From positions 1 to 23,032 of the forward strand of contig CAKUES010000026.1 in assembly GCA_934646835.1 (NCBI GenBank): a DNA stretch of 23,032 nucleotides, in the 5' to 3' direction. Source of the stretch: an uncultured Coriobacteriales bacterium (GTDB taxonomy: Bacteria > Actinomycetota > Coriobacteriia > Coriobacteriales > QAMH01). A model generated the notes under the pieces. That model worked only from the letters and a program-made list of their open reading frames with translations, did not search any database and had not been told where the DNA came from. Position numbers and translations under genes: made by a program. Of the stretch, positions 22,975-23,032 are shown piece by piece. The number at the start of each line of letters is the position of its first letter. Positions within the stretch are counted from its first letter, which is position 1.

Positions 22975-23032
22975 CGAACCCCCGACCTTTTGATTCGTAG
23001 TCAAACGCTCTATCCAGCTGAGCTAATGCCGC
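22956..23032 (-). tRNA. tRNA-Arg (anticodon ACG)
   Basis: A complete 77-nt tRNA with encoded CCA. On the minus strand: acceptor GCGGCAT/ATGCCGC, D stem GCTC/GAGC with AGCTGGATA-type loop, anticodon stem TTTGA/TCAAA with loop CTACGAA (anticodon ACG, A34 expected to become inosine and read CGU/CGC/CGA), T stem GGGGG/CCCTC with loop TTCGAAT, discriminator A and CCA. Its 5' base is the last base of the window. A terminator lies 9 nt downstream, and its last 19 nt are duplicated at 22787-22805. Confidence 0.97.

Overview
The window looks like chromosomal DNA of a high-GC member of the class Coriobacteriia (Actinomycetota; an Olsenella/Atopobiaceae- or Eggerthellaceae-like gut bacterium). The grounds are its GC-rich codon use, a transketolase split into two adjacent genes, a polytopic membrane protein ending in a LuxR helix-turn-helix, a SARP/BTAD regulator fused to a P-loop ATPase, and a preference for TANNNT-type -10 elements. 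The genus cannot be fixed from sequence alone. Nearly all genes lie on the minus strand; the exceptions are the LuxR-type regulator and a small ribbon-helix-helix protein.

Region by region, in + coordinates. 1-4056: a minus-strand cluster (transketolase N half, transketolase C half, polyprenyl diphosphate synthase, peptidoglycan-binding-domain protein) ending in a 17-bp terminator. 4057-8150: secA followed by prfB (RF2). This RF2 needs no programmed frameshift and reads Ser-Pro-Thr where RF2 normally has Ser-Pro-Phe. 8248-11480: an 884-residue ATPase-SARP transcription regulator, preceded 8 nt upstream by an unknown single-pass membrane protein. 11481-11867: an intergenic stretch with a repeat/inverted-repeat cluster. 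11868-14077: a radical SAM/DUF4130-type DNA-repair pair with an ATGA overlap. It appears to be leaderless and sits under a promoter carrying three LexA-box-like sites phased exactly 15 bp apart.

14243-18338: a metabolic module of a CaiB-like carnitine CoA-transferase and a MaoC/hydratase-2-like protein. It is divergent from a LuxR-type membrane regulator whose DNA-binding domain is broken by a one-base frameshift. 18470-19660: a probable pseudo-receiver protein divergent from a protein with two ribbon-helix-helix units in one chain. 19780-20930: rplJ-rplL with an L10 leader and attenuator. 20929-22535: four small genes in one direction, including an IscR-like Rrf2 regulator. 22620-23032: a tandem-duplicated structured unit that combines a tRNA 3'-end remnant, a terminator and the 3' end of tRNA-Arg, followed by intact tRNA-Arg(ACG).

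Most of the window is housekeeping. The most unusual signals are the SOS-like triple operator on the radical SAM repair pair, the CaiB/MaoC module with its broken regulator, the non-canonical RF2 codon-recognition motif, the SARP/membrane-protein pair, and the duplicated tRNA-like unit beside tRNA-Arg. All functions are inferred from motifs and remembered families; no database search was run.
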